Assembly (NCBI GenBank): GCA_036346405.1
Contig: CM070561.1
Location: 28,614,215 to 28,678,214 of the forward strand
Direction: 5' to 3'
DNA: 64,000 bases
Source: Phyllostachys edulis
Lineage: Eukaryota; Streptophyta; Magnoliopsida; Poales; Poaceae
Numbering within the stretch: position 1 is the first letter of the stretch; the number at the start of each line of letters is the position of its first letter. Position numbers and translations under genes: made by a program. Below, one piece after another: positions 10,647 through 22,439 of the stretch. The notes under the pieces were generated by a model. It ran no database searches. It saw nothing but the letters and a program-made list of their open reading frames with translations, and was not told where the DNA came from.

Positions 10647-10848
10647 GTGAGTATATTTGAAAGACCCCGTTTATTGGACGTCAAACTTTTTACACCCGTT
10701 CAGAATGTGTAGGTGTGAAGTAATACATAGAATAACAAGCTTTCGATTACAATGAAAGCTAAACTTTTATTACACAAGAATAAGACTTAACAGCCGGTTT
10801 TGACGCTGACACATGCATCCAAGCACAAAGTTAATATATTACCAGACA

Positions 10849-11245
10849 CTAGTTAAGTGCCCGTGTGTTGCTACGAAACATCTCATGAGTGTAATAGTTT
10901 ATCAATTAAAGTAGATATAATATATCTCAATTCCTCAAGGCATGCAGAGCAGAGAAGAAGAGTGGGGACGGAGAGGAGGAAGTGAGGCCCATCCAGATCC
11001 GGACGATAGAAGCGGCGACGGGGGAGGGGGCATGCGGAGCAGAGCAGAAGAGTGGCGGTGGAGGCGAGAGCGAGAGGAGGAGGAAGTGCTGAGGCGATGT
11101 CGCATGAGGCGATGTCGGAAGAGGAGTCGCACGATACGAGAATATAGTTTGCTGATAACGTAGGCCATATGTCAGTAAAAATGGACATGAGTGGGAGGGT
11201 GGGGAGGACGGATGACCAACGACTCTAATTTTTAAGTAGTAGAGA
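10849..11245 (-). mobile_element. Small non-autonomous Helitron (397 bp)
   Basis: On the minus strand the element starts TCTCTACTACTTAAAAATTA (5' TC end, 11245) and ends GGGCACTTAACTAG (CTAG end, 10849). Just inside is the GTAGCAACACACGGG region that forms the short 3' hairpin typical of grass Helitrons. It sits between A (10848) and T (11246), the expected insertion site, with no TSD. The interior (10940-11160) is purine- and GC-rich, with no helicase or Rep coding. Confidence 0.75.
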
Positions 11246-13480
11246 TAAAAATAGTAAAGACAATGGCATAGCTCTTAGGGGCTAAGGAAGCTTATGGCCT
11301 CCACTTTTAGTTTCAAGATTTCATTGATAATTTGTTAGCTTATCTTGAAGAATTTAAGTAATTGACTCGATATTTTCACAACTAAATTTTCTTTCATTTC
11401 ATACCCTAAAATATGGTTCTCTATTTTTTTTCCTAAAGCTCTGGCCCGGCCAGGCAACTTCACGCCAGGATTGAAACCAAACAGCCCCATAGTTCCTTGA
11501 GGTTCATTCATCTAATATACCATGGATGCTAGGAACAATATATACAAGCATGTATACAAGACAAATTATTATCAAGAGCATATAAGAGCAATCTTCAGAC
11601 CGCTTCACAATGCAAAATAAAGCAGATAGCATGAACCGAATGTCGAACAAGTAATGTAAGCATAACAAAACAGCTATTTCATTATGACCTTGAACCCATA
11701 TTTCTCTAGCATTCGTTTCTCAAAAAAAAAAACTTATCCCAGCATTCCTCTAAAATGAGAGTTCAAGTCCTTGATGAATTGACCACTTCGTCAACTTCCT
11801 AATTATTTGCGTCTCTATAAGTCAACTTTACATGAGTCCAACTCATCCAAAAGTCGAACTTAAGCATGTAGTCAACCATATTCTCCATGTTACAAGTCCA
11901 ATAATCCGACCACTTCCTTTTCTCTTCTCCTCTCTGCTCAACAAAAAAAGAAAAAAAAAGAACATCATCGAAGTGTTGTAGGTGGTTGTAATTGAAAGTG
12001 AGGTACAAATTAGCATATACGATCATCGAAAAAATCTAGGAGCACAGTGTTACATTTTCACAATAAAATGTTGTTCGAGACACAAACAACCTTGTACACC
12101 AATAAAAGAGCCATGAACATCCATGTTCCGGGCTTCCTCTGAAACATACCCTATAGCTTGCTTATATCCGGTAGTGAGTCGTACCGTGTACCAGATCAAT
12201 GATATTTTTGGTTAAATGGGTTTTCAGCAGATGATAGTTCTCCCTGATACTAAATAACTGTCATGTATCAATAAAGAGAAGAATCATAACTTCACGAGTA
12301 ACTATGCATGAATATCGGACATGTACAAACAATCATATATCCATGACCATTACCGGGCAATTGATAAGAAGTTGATGAGAAAGCTACAATCAAACAAAAA
12401 GCGACTTGAAATCTCGTAAGCTCACAGAGACCAGACCATTCAAAATGTTGCATCGTTTTCCAAAAACTAATCATCACTCGGAAGATCGATATCAAGACGA
12501 TGAAGAAAAGTAATATCATCTAATGATGGCAATCAAACCAAGAATTTCCAACCCATAGATCCAATTCTAAAGCCCCCGAAAAGATTAACATGTTAGATTT
12601 AGGACACCAACAACTGCTCACAAGACGAAGTCATGTATTCACCACATATTAGGCTCATAGGTCGCATCCGAGATGAGCCTACAAATTACCGATAATTTCC
12701 ATACCTTAGCTACTTGCCACCGACAGAAATTACAAGAAAGCAAGAAAATTGCAGCCCTAAATTGACGGTGATATGCGGAGAAACTTTCTAGTTGGGGAAC
12801 TGAAAAGAGAGGACCTTTCATTTGCTTCTAGGAGAGGAACTGAAATGGGGTGATGGCGATATGCGAGTTTTTTTGTCACAGATTAACCACGAAAATTTAC
12901 GAAGCAAAAATTCATTTATTCAAACACCATGAAAAATCCATGAACATACATGAACACAAGTAATATGTATCCTGTGGGCATTTGTCAAATTTAAAGATCA
13001 CTTCCATTTGTCTAATGAGTTTTTTTCAAGTACTAATAAGTAATAACTGTTATAAACTACCAAAATTTCACAAGTTTATGAGGAATTAAGTCGATAGGCG
13101 GTGGTTGAGCTTGAAACATCTTGCTCATAGGACATGTAATACTTAAGTGACAAGCATTAAAATAAATGAGATTATCAATAGAGCAGAAGTTTGATGGGGG
13201 TAAAATTTGGATCACGTAATCGCACCCTTGAAAGTGAAATGCTAAAATTAATTATCTAAACAATCGGATAAGTATTGCTTGATGTAGTCTTGTGGTGCTT
13301 GGTAAGTATCAAGAGTACAAATTGCTAGGCTTTAATAAATAGTTCATCTCCTAATCATATGTCGGTAGAAATTAAGATTTGGATTTGAACATTCTTTTCA
13401 CTAACTCATAGCCGATGCAAAAGTAACAACTTACCATTAATGATAGGAGCCTGTGAGAATCCGCAACACAAAGGCATATG
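11246..13480. other. Noncoding stretch of inner CACTA, nothing recognised
   Basis: AT-rich sequence between the Helitron and the 3' end of the minus-strand TNPD relic. ORFs are at most 75 codons and show no family motif. Part may be the 3' UTR of TNPD or introns of a lost gene. Confidence 0.5.
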
Positions 13481-13489
13481 TCTAATCTA

Positions 13490-16400
13490 CTTCATTTGAT
13501 GATTGTTCGCACCCATATCGAAAAGATCACGTGGCACGACTCCCACCACCACATTCCATCCTTCATTTTTGGATCTTCCACATAAAAACTTGCTCCACTT
13601 GGGAAGAAAAGACAAAAGGATCATGCTCTAACTTCTCTCCATTGTGTATTTTCGAGAGAAGTTAACGAGAGTGAATCCAAATTCATCTTTTTTTATGCCA
13701 GCTCGGTGATAAACATCGTACCAATCACATTTGAAGAGCACCACCTTGTAATCTTTGTATGACAACTCCATAATGTCAGATAATCTGCCATAATAATTAA
13801 CCCCATCATCTGCAATGTTCACTACACCACTATTTTGTGTGACACGACCAGTCTCACGACTCATAGTGTGGAACCTGTATCCATTAATGATATAGCCACT
13901 ATAGAGCACACCACATTTGTTTGGCTTTGCAGCCAATGCTTTTATCTTTTCAGTGATGCCTAGTCCATCATTTTGTAAAACCTGTATGCAAGAGTAGTTA
14001 CATTAAGTTGTCTATGTAAATTCATAGTATAGATACACAGTCGATTGTACCTTTTGTTCTAACCAGACAGGAAAGTGTCTATTAATCAACTTGTCGATGT
14101 CAACATCATCACAAATTAGCCGAAAGTGACATAGTTTGCTCTTCTCTTGATCCACAAATTCTCTCGCAACAATCGGACCAATTGTGCAATGTCATTTCAC
14201 CAAGTTGTGTAAAACAAAATAAGTAAAAAGATGGTAGTGATACACACTTGCGAAAATCTTCAAGCTCATCACAGTGTCGCAAGACATATCGATGTGCTTG
14301 AAGAAGAAGCTGGTTATCAATCTGGCCTACTGTGATAGCCTTTCCAATTGGTTCACTAGCACTACCAAACATATACAAGTCCTTTATCTTGTCTGAAGGA
14401 TCAGGGTTTCTAGATTGTCTTGTAAAACGTGTAGTTCCTTCTAGAAATCTTGAACAAAAGGTTAAGCATTCTTCAGCAAGATATCCTTCAGCAATAGAAC
14501 CTTCTAGATAAGCTCTGTTGCGCACAAGCGCTTTTAGCCAGAACAAATGATCTACATATAATTAATCAAGAATTTTATTTCTATGAATTACTTAAGCAAA
14601 AAAAAAGCAAAGCTTCATACCTTTCTAGAGGGTACATCCACCCAGAGTGCCTTTGGACCACCAAGTTTAACTTCTTCAACCAAGTGCACCATTAAATGCA
14701 CCATGACAAGAAAAAGGATGGAAGAAAAATTCTTTCCATGTTACAAAGTGTCATCACAATACTCTCTTGAAGTTTGTCAAGCTCAGAGACATCAAACACT
14801 TTGGAGCATAACTTCTTGAAGAAATTAGCCAGTTCAATAACTATTGTCATGACTTCTTTGCTGGGGTAACAGGATCGAAGTGCTATGGGAAGAATGTCTT
14901 CTAGTATAACATGGCAGTCGTGACTTTTAAGACCATTCAATGTACATTCTTTCATGTTGACACATCTAGAAACATTTGATGCATAACCATCGGGAGTCCT
15001 AATGTTCTTAATTACTGAACAAAGAATCTCCTTCTTTTCTCTAGACATAGTAAAAGGTGCAGGGGGCAATAATTGTTTTCCTTTATAGTCTACGACAGGA
15101 TAAAGTTCAGGTCTGATTCCAATTTCTTTCAAGTCAAGTCTTGCATTAAGGCTATCTTTTGTTTTAGTATCGATATCCAATAATGTTCCAATAAAATTGT
15201 CACAGACATTTTTCTCAATATGCATTACATCTAGATTGTGTCTTAACATATTGTGCTCCCAATATGGTAGAGTGAAGAATATTGATCTCTTTTTGAACCA
15301 ATCCTCAGGTTTCTTTTCACATTTACCTTTTTTTGGCTACACTGACCTTTTTCCCTAACACAAACACTCTGCCCTGCAACATTCTCAAAGCTGAGCTACC
15401 ACTCAAAGTTTTAGGTGCAAGTTCCGTCTCTTCAGTGCCATCAAACTGCCTCTTTCGACTTCGATACAAATGACCCTGTGGCAACCATCGACGATGACCC
15501 ATATAACAAAATTTTGAACCATTCTTTAGGCGAAATGATTTTGTAGATATAGCACAAGATGGACATGCATATTTACCACTTGTACTCCAACCATATAGGT
15601 AAGCTAATGCAGAAAATCATTCAAAGTCCATAGTAGTAGAGCTCGGAGAAAATTTCTTCGTGAAGAAGCGTCAAATGTTTCCACACCCTCCCATAGTTGT
15701 AAGAGCTCATCGATCGTGGTTGCAAATATACATCAATATCATTCCTGTGGAATGTGGTCGAGAATGATCATTGACAAAATTAAAGATGTTTGTTTCATGC
15801 AGATCCAAGGTGGTAGGTTGTAAGGAATAAGCATCACGGCCAAGTACTATGCTTTGAACTCATGTTAGGAAAGGGTTAAATCCATCGCTAGCAAGACCAA
15901 GGCGTACATTACGACATCCGCAGAAAATTCGTGATATCGACATCTAAATCTTTCCATGATCGACCATCATTTGGATGTCGCACAATCCATCTTTGGTGCG
16001 ACCCTCATCATGCCAACGCATGTCATCGATGTTTTGTTAGTTGCAAAGAGCCTTTGGATCCTTGGTATCAACGGAAAATAACGCAACACCTTTGCTGGTT
16101 TCTTCTTCTTTTTAGGTTTAATTGGAGAGTGTTTCTTGTCATCACCACCCAACGAGAAGTACCGCACACATGGGAAGACTCTTGGTTAGCTCTTTCACCT
16201 TGAAAAAGCATGCAGTATTTAGGGCATGCATGGATTTTCTCATAGTCAAGCCCTAAACCACGGATGATTTTTTTTGCTTCATAGTATTTCTTTGGTAGAT
16301 TTGCCTCATGAGGAAGTGCATCAAATAATACACCAAGAAGCATTGTAAATGATTCTTGTGACCACCCATGTAAGCATTTCAAGTGATATAAGGTGAGTAT

Positions 16401-16991
16401 AAATGATAACCTAGAAAATGTTTCACATCCATGGTATAACTTTGTGTTTGCATCCTTTAAGAAGCTTGCATATGTATCTTGTTCCTTCCTTGTATCAGCA
16501 TCTTCACATGCAGTATTCCCATCCTCAACCACATTAGGTCCCATATTAGCAAATTCAAAGCGAACACCATCTAGTTCATCATCGGATGTGCTTGCGATGA
16601 TTCATAGTCGTCGACCCTAACAAATCTGACATTTAGGAGTCCATGCATGTCATCCAATCTTCCATGGCCATCTTCTCTGACACTATTCCTTGTAACACCG
16701 TGAATAGGAAAATTACTAGTGTTATCCGATATGTGAGCAAATGCAAATGATGGTGAATTATATTCCTCTCCATGGCAAACCCATTTAGTATAACCTTGAA
16801 GAATACCATCACACCTCAAGTGGGTTTTAACTTCATCGTAATTCTGTGTTGCTCTATTTGCACAATTTACGCAAGGGCAAAGGATTTTATCACCATGTGG
16901 AACATCACGAAATGCAAAAGATAGGAATTGCTCGACACCATGTTTATCTGCAGACACTTGATCTTGCTTTACTCATCCAACCTTGATCCAT
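13490..16991 (-). pseudogene. TNPD-type transposase (tnp2) of inner CACTA, frameshifted
   Basis: TNPD is the catalytic transposase of En/Spm elements. On the minus strand, MDQGWMSKA (start at 16991) opens a transposase-associated domain with CPCVNCANR and KTHLRCDGILQGYTKW (about 16900-16780). The tnp2 core follows: KLYHGCETFSRLSF, LHGWSQESFTMLL and ACPKYCMLF (16480-16200); KVLRYFPLIPRIQRLF (about 16080); HNLDVMHIEKNVCDNF (about 15245-15195). DUF4218 follows (GLKSHDCHV, MVHLVEEVKLGGP, RNRAYLEGSIAEGYLAEECL), then DUF4216 (NKCGVLYSGYIINGYRFHT, YKVVLFKCDWYDV; 13936-13640) and QVEQVFYVEDPKMKDGMWW to about 13540. Domain order is complete for the family. Several frameshifts and stops (for example near 16950, 16150 and 15900-15300) make it a relic unless some are sequencing errors. 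Confidence 0.93.
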
Positions 16992-17499
16992 TGCCCTTTG
17001 ATATGTTGTACTAATGAAAGCAAAACATATCGGTTTGTAATTGTCCATATTTTTCAAAGACATGAACCTTAGGTTCAAAAAAATGATAAAATATGCAAGG
17101 GATACTTAGATTGAAATTACAAAATTAGATTCGCACAATTCATTAAGCTTAGATTGAAAATCTAAAATAGAATCAAGTAGTTAGTACAATTTAACTAAAC
17201 TATGTAAATGAACGTTGACTTGTGACATGACTGAATAGATTGGCAAAAATAATTTATTTGTCTCTAAATTTAGAATGTATTTTTCTTTCCTTTAGTGACA
17301 ATGTCAGAAGCCTAGTGGTGTAAGCTAATAGTTAAATCCAAGTATCGTTCACTTGTTTCTCTTGCTACAACAAGCAAAACAGATATGGTTAATATGCTAG
17401 TAATTAAACGAGAGAAGAAACGGCTAGGCTCTGCTTCATGCAAACATCAATCCACAAGAAAGCTTCATATTAACAACAAGATGTGGCAATAATCTAGTA

Positions 17500-18260
17500 A
17501 TTAACCTGGTGGCACTAGTGACTAACCTGGTGGCACCCGGCGCCCGGCCACGCGGAGGAGTGGTCGCGTGGGGAAGAGCTTGCTGATTTGATGCACAAGG
17601 ATCGTGGGTCTTTGGAACGACTCTGCATCTCGCCTCGCGCCCTCACGCTGCCCGCCTGGCGATGTGCTTGACGTAGTGCGGCGAAGCTGCAGGCTGCCGC
17701 CTCCGCCGCACGCGCAGCGCGTGCGTGGTCACTGGCTTTCGGCGGCACGCGTGCAACTGCTGCTTCTCCGCGAATAAGTCTGGCGCGGCGCGCGCGGCGC
17801 AGCGCTGCCCTCCGCGAATAAGTCGCGCGGCGCGCGTGCAGCGCGCCGCCGCCTCCCGCAGCGCCGCCAGCTGCGTCGGTTTCGAGCTCGGCGGCGTCGC
17901 GTCGCAGACCGCTGCCTCATAGAATCGATCGCGGCGCGCGCGTGCGGCCGCCGCCTCCGCGAATAAGTCGCGGCGCCGCTGGCGCCGCCGCCTTCGCTTC
18001 GCGTCAAGGCCGCCACCTCCTGCAGAATAAGTCGCGGGCGGCGCGTGCAGCCCGCCGCCTCCGCTATACGCTTCTTGGAGTCGCGGCGGCGGTGGGGATC
18101 CGAAATCGTCACCAGCTTCTTCTACCTCTTGCAGTGGCGGCGGTGGCGGGATCCGAAATCGTCACCAGCTTCTTCTACCTCTTGGAGTGGCGGCGGCGGT
18201 GGGATCCGAAATTACCGATCTGAGCTCTGGTTAATTAGATGGGAAAAGAAAAAGGGCTAA
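17500..18260 (-). promoter_or_regulatory. CpG-rich 5' region of inner TNPD gene
   Basis: A very GC-rich block upstream of the transposase start on its coding strand. A CCGCGAATAAGTCGCG-like motif occurs near 17768, 17813, 17957 and 18024, and a 53-bp tandem repeat lies at its outer edge. GC-rich leaders upstream of tnp genes are usual in En/Spm, where they are methylation targets. ORFs here, in both directions, are low-complexity Ala/Arg/Ser sequence and not credible proteins. Confidence 0.55.
18072..18211 (-). repeat. ~53-bp tandem repeat, 2.6 copies
   Basis: The unit runs GTGG(C)GGGATCCGAAATCGTC, then ACCAGCTTCTTCTACCTCTT, then G(C/G)AGTGGCGGCGG. Two full copies and a partial third are present at the outer edge of the CpG-rich TNPD leader. 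Confidence 0.9.
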
Positions 18261-18479
18261 AGAGAGTAGCAATGAGGAAAGAAACAAGAGGCAGCGTGAC
18301 ATCCGAGTGGCTAGGTCTTTGTGGTTATTTTTCGAGTGAGCAGGATCGAAACCCTTTGAGCATTAATTTTTTGCAAATGTTTTAGATTTAAAATTCATAT
18401 TTGATTCAAAAGCGTTTGAGCGAAATTCTTTAAAATTATTTTAGTCCTTTCGGTCCCCAGAAAAAAATTTAAAACGAAA

Positions 18480-18696
18480 TACTTTTTCTAGATTTCAGAG
18501 AGGCATATTCTAAAACGTCTCAAGATTAGTCTCTACATAAATGTAAATGTATATGTGCCTTCATATAGTATGAGATTTTGTGGCGTCATATAAAAGCGTC
18601 TTGAGAAGCGTCTTTACATGCGAGGTGTTTCTCGGAGAGACAGGATATAAAAGCGTCAAAACAAAAGCGTCTCTACGTGATAGTTTTGTTGTAGTG
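18480..18696. repeat. Right subterminal repeats of inner CACTA
   Basis: AAAAGCGTC(T) and TCTCTACATAA-like motifs recur up to the terminus (for example 18590-18600, 18650-18675), matching the left-end array at 3269-3670. Confidence 0.85.
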
Positions 18697-18859
18697 ATTC
18701 TAGATCTAGCTTGGTAAAGGAGAATTGAAGATTGTTTAGATCTAGTTTGATATAGAGAGAAGATTATTTACATCTAGCATGGTTTAGGGTTTAGCCAATT
18801 TGTAGTCTATTTCTACTTAATTCAATTCAATTAATTCTTGCTACATATAGCTACTTTAG

Positions 18860-18862
<3 letters not shown>

Positions 18863-18902
<40 letters not shown>
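18863..18902. repeat. (AT)20 microsatellite
   Basis: Forty bases of uninterrupted AT dinucleotide in the outer CACTA, just upstream of its TNPD coding region. Confidence 0.97.
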
Positions 18903-18906
<4 letters not shown>

Positions 18907-18959
18907 TACTAATTAAATAATTCAATATTTAACACTAAATTATTATATCGTAGCATAGT

Positions 18960-21900
18960 TGAACAAATTTGGATGTACACCGAGAACCGTGTGAGTGAAG
19001 AGTACATTAATGGCGTGTCTGCTTTCACAAGAGCTGTCGAGGATGATATATTGAATAAGGGGTGGAATATATGTACTATCCATATATTAGCTGTGAGAAT
19101 CTGAAGATGTTTAAGAACCGAGCGCAGATCGAAGCACACTTGATTCGAAGGGGTTTCAAAAATGGGTATACATGTTGGACCATTCACAGTGAAGAGCAGA
19201 TTATACAGAAAGGTAGTAATAACGATATCGCCGACGAAGTCAACGATATGCCGTCGGATGATGTTGATTGTGGTTCTGATTCAGATAGGTTGCACAATAC
19301 AATCTAGATCAGATGCTTCGCGATGTAGAAGGGAACTGTGATGAGTGAGAGTATGTTAAATTCCAGGGCTTGGTGGAGGACTTGGAGAAATTTTTGTTCA
19401 CATGCTGCAAGTCGAAGTACAAAAGGTTGTCATAAGTGTTTGAACTTCTGTAATTAAATGCAAGCAACGGTTGGTCTGACAAGAGTTTCACGGTGATGTT
19501 AGGTCTCTTAGCGGACATGGTTTCAGAGGGAAACGGGTTTCCGAAAACCACCTACAAATCCAAGAAGGTTCTTTGTCCATTGGGAATGGAAGTAGAAAGA
19601 ATGCATGCATATCCGAACGACTGTATCCTCTACTGTAAAGAGTATGCAAACATGCATGTATGTCTGGTGTGCAACATGTCCCAATACAAAAGTAAGAATC
19701 AATCAGATGACGAAGAGGGAATCGAGGTGAAGAAAGGACCTCCTGCTAAGGTGGCGTGGTATCTTCCTGTAATTCCCTATTTGAAGCATTTTTTGCGAAC
19801 TCAAAGGAGGCAAAACTGCTACGTTGGCACTCCGAGGAGCGTAAGAAGGATGGAAAGCTAAGACACCTGTGATTCCGCCCGAGAGAGAAATATCAATAGG
19901 AAGTTTGTAGACTTCGGTGCGGAACCGAGGAATATAAGGTTTGGATTGAGTACAGATGGAATGAATCCTTTCGGTAACATGAGTAGCAGACATAGCACTT
20001 GGCCCGTGACTCACTATATCTACAACCTTCCTCCTTGGTTGTGTATGAAGAGAAAGTATATTTTGCTATCCATACTTATCCAAGGGTCAAAGCAACCTGG
20101 GAATGATATTGATGTGTATCTAGCACCATTGATGGAAGATCTAAAAATACTATGGATTCAAGGGGTACATGTATGGGATGCGTACAAACAAGAGAACTCC
20201 ACTTTACGCTCCTTGTTGTTCTGCACTATAAATGATTATCCTACCCTTGCTAACCTGTCGGGCCAGAGTGCAAAAGGGGCCAAAGCCTGTACTCACTGCT
20301 TAGATGATACCGAGAGTGTGTGGCTAAAGCACTCGCGCAAAATCGTGTATATGCGTCACCGTAGGTTCTTTTGGAGGGCTCACCTATACCGCAGGATGAA
20401 GAAACAATTCGACGGAGAGAAGAAGGACGGTTCAGCTCCAAGGCATTTAAGCAGAAAAGAGGTCTATGATATCGTTGAGGATTTAGATGTTGTGCTCGGA
20501 AAGGGACGTAAATCGAGGACCCGTGAGAAGAATATCTAAAAGAAGAGATCAATATTTTAGGACTTACCTTATTGGGAGCACCTAGAAGTTTGCCACTGCA
20601 TCGACGTTATGCACGTAGAGAAGAATGTAGGTGATAGCTTGATTGGTCTCTTACTGAACATTCTTGACAAAACAAAGGATGGTGTCAATGCACGACTTTA
20701 CTTGGTTGATATGGACATCAAACCTGAGTTAGCACTGACAAAAACCGATAAAGGATGAACATACCTTCCCCTTGTTTGTTACACTCTGTCCAAGGCCGAG
20801 AGAACTGAATTGTGCCAGTGCTTGCATGGTATGAAAGTTCCATCTGGTTACTCCGCCAACATGAAGAAACTTGTTTCGATGGAAGATTTGAAGTTAATTG
20901 GCATGAAGTCTCATGATTGTCATGTGCTGATGACATAGGTGCTCCCTGTTGCAATTAGAAGTATTTTTCCGATCAAGGTCCGAGAGACAATCATGAGGTT
21001 GTGTTATTTCTTTAACACAGTTGTTCAGAAGGTCATCGACCCCAAAGGACTAGATGCTCTGCAGGACAAGGTGGTGACGTTTCTATGTCATCTTGGGATG
21101 TATTCCCCTCCGTCGTTTTTTTGATATCATGGTCCATCTCGTTGTTCACATTGTGAAGGAGATAAAGATGTGTGGGTCCGTGTTCCTACGTAGCATGTAC
21201 CCGTTCAACAGGTTCATAGGAATTCTCAAGTCCTATGTATGAAATCGATCTCAGCTAGAGGGTAGCATCGTCAAAGGTTATGCAACCGAAGAGGTCATTG
21301 AGTTCTGTGTCGATTACATGGCTCGGGTCAAACCGATAGGTGTGCCTCGATCTAGTCATGAGGGGAGGCTCGAGGGTATCAGGACCATCAGAAGAAAAGC
21401 AATCACTCTAGATATGGATGCGTATGATCAAGCCGATTTTACGGTCTTGCAACACATGACTAAAATATCCCTATATATCGACCAGCACAAGGACGTGCTT
21501 CAGCAACAGAATCCAGAGCGATTGGATATTTGGATCACGGGACAGTACAACAGTTGGTTCAATCAATAGTTGAAGGAGGGACTCACTAGGTGCTCGTCAA
21601 GTGATATGCTGACATGGTTAGCAAAAGGGCCAACATTTACTGTTGTGACATGGCAAGGATATGACATATATGGGTACATATTGTATACGCAGGCTCAGGA
21701 TATAAAGAGCATTAACTAGAACAACGGTATCTGTATAGATGCGTTCAGTACCGATGGGTTGAGGAGCTCCTACTATGGGTTCATAGAGGAGATTTGGGAG
21801 CTCAACTACATTCTTTTCAAGATCCCCCTATTTTGGTGATGTTGGGTCCATCTCCCACAGGTGAAGATCAACAAGTATGGCATCACTACTGTGGACCTCG

Positions 21901-22187
21901 AACGTGTCAGATACAAAGACGAATCATTTTTACTCGCTAACCAAGTTGTTCAAGTCTTCTATGTAACCGACCAGGAAAATAAGAAGCGCCGTGTAGTTCT
22001 TCATGGAAAAAGGAGGATTGTCGAAGTTGAGAATGTAGTGCACGAGGAAGAATACAATCAATTTGACGAGTTGCTTCCTTTCAAAAATGGCATAAGGGTT
22101 GAGGAAGAACAATGTGACGAAACTAGCTACATACGCGTCGATCATCATGAAGGGCTAATTTTTAAAGGAAATAAGCAAGTGGAATGA
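18960..22187 (+). pseudogene. TNPD-type transposase (tnp2) of outer CACTA, degenerate
   Basis: A transposase-associated domain starts at about 18970 (WMYTENRVSEEYINGVSAF) and ends in IEAHLIRRGFKNGYTCW. Then come YKSKKVLCPLGMEVERMHA and CILYCKEY (19545-19640), WYLPVIPYLKHFL (about 19758), GMNPFGNMSSRHSTWPV and LPPWLCMKRKYILLS (19958-20070), NDIDVYLAPLMEDLKILW (about 20101), CIDVMHVEKNVGDSLIGLLL (about 20599) and GMKSHDCHVL (about 20902). DUF4218 remnants follow to 21569, then DUF4216 (DLERVRYKDESFLLANQVVQ, VFYV) at 21861-22187. The linear order matches the inner element's TNPD, but the proteins are clearly diverged. Stops at about 20757, 20937 and 21122, and frameshifts, inactivate it. Confidence 0.92.
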
Positions 22188-22205
22188 TGAATGAAATGTT
22201 TATGT

Positions 22206-22285
22206 GTCATATGTTCTGAATTTCATTTATGTATATGAGAATGTGTCATATGTTCTGAATTTGCATTTATGTATACGAGAATGTA
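22206..22285 (+). repeat. ~40-bp tandem duplication downstream of TNPD
   Basis: TCATATGTTCTGAATTT(G)CATTTATGTATA(T/C)GAGAATGT occurs twice in tandem, immediately before the internal motif cluster at 22290. Confidence 0.9.
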
Positions 22286-22289
22286 TATT

Positions 22290-22430
22290 ATTATAGACGG
22301 TTATTTATTGGAACCATCTGTGATATGTATTGATCACAGACGGCTCTACTTTAGAACCGTCTGTGGTGTGTATTTATCATAGACGGTTCTACTTTAGAAC
22401 CGTCTGTGATGTCCAACCCTATTTATATTC
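22290..22430 (+). promoter_or_regulatory. Internal subterminal-motif cluster plus TATA-like box; candidate promoter of the TNPA/Ulp1 gene
   Basis: Three consecutive ~43-bp units, each an inverted pair (AGACGGTT..AACCGTCTGTG and variants), start near 22293, 22334 and 22377. Right after them is TATTTATA (22420-22427), then a GC-rich, CpG-containing leader from about 22440. In Spm, TNPA binds such motifs and controls its own promoter, so an autoregulatory array is a reasonable inference. The same motif, cluster and GC-rich order lies upstream of the inner element's TNPA-like gene. Confidence 0.6.
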
Positions 22431-22439
22431 GGACTCTAG

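Larger units (their letters stand above)
3269..18696 (-). mobile_element. Inner CACTA (En/Spm) transposon, 15.4 kb, inserted in the outer CACTA
   Basis: Left terminus CACTACAACACAACATCC (3269) and right terminus, read on the minus strand, CACTACAACAAAACTATC (ending 18696) form the terminal inverted repeat. The 3-bp TSD ATT is exact (3266-3268 and 18697-18699). Subterminal repeats differ from the outer element and are built on AGAGACGCTTTT. Genes are on the minus strand: a TNPD transposase (16991 to about 13490) and a spliced TNPA-like gene (about 6660 to 3983). Flanking outer-CACTA sequence is consistent on both sides: a GAAGATTATTTACA(C/T)CTAGCATGG block occurs left at about 3054 and right at about 18760. 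Confidence 0.95.

Noticed and set aside
17515..18223. Several ORFs of 65-127 codons in both directions
   Set aside because: Compositional artefact of the CpG-rich TNPD leader. Low-complexity Ala/Arg/Ser products, and none continues into the transposase frame.
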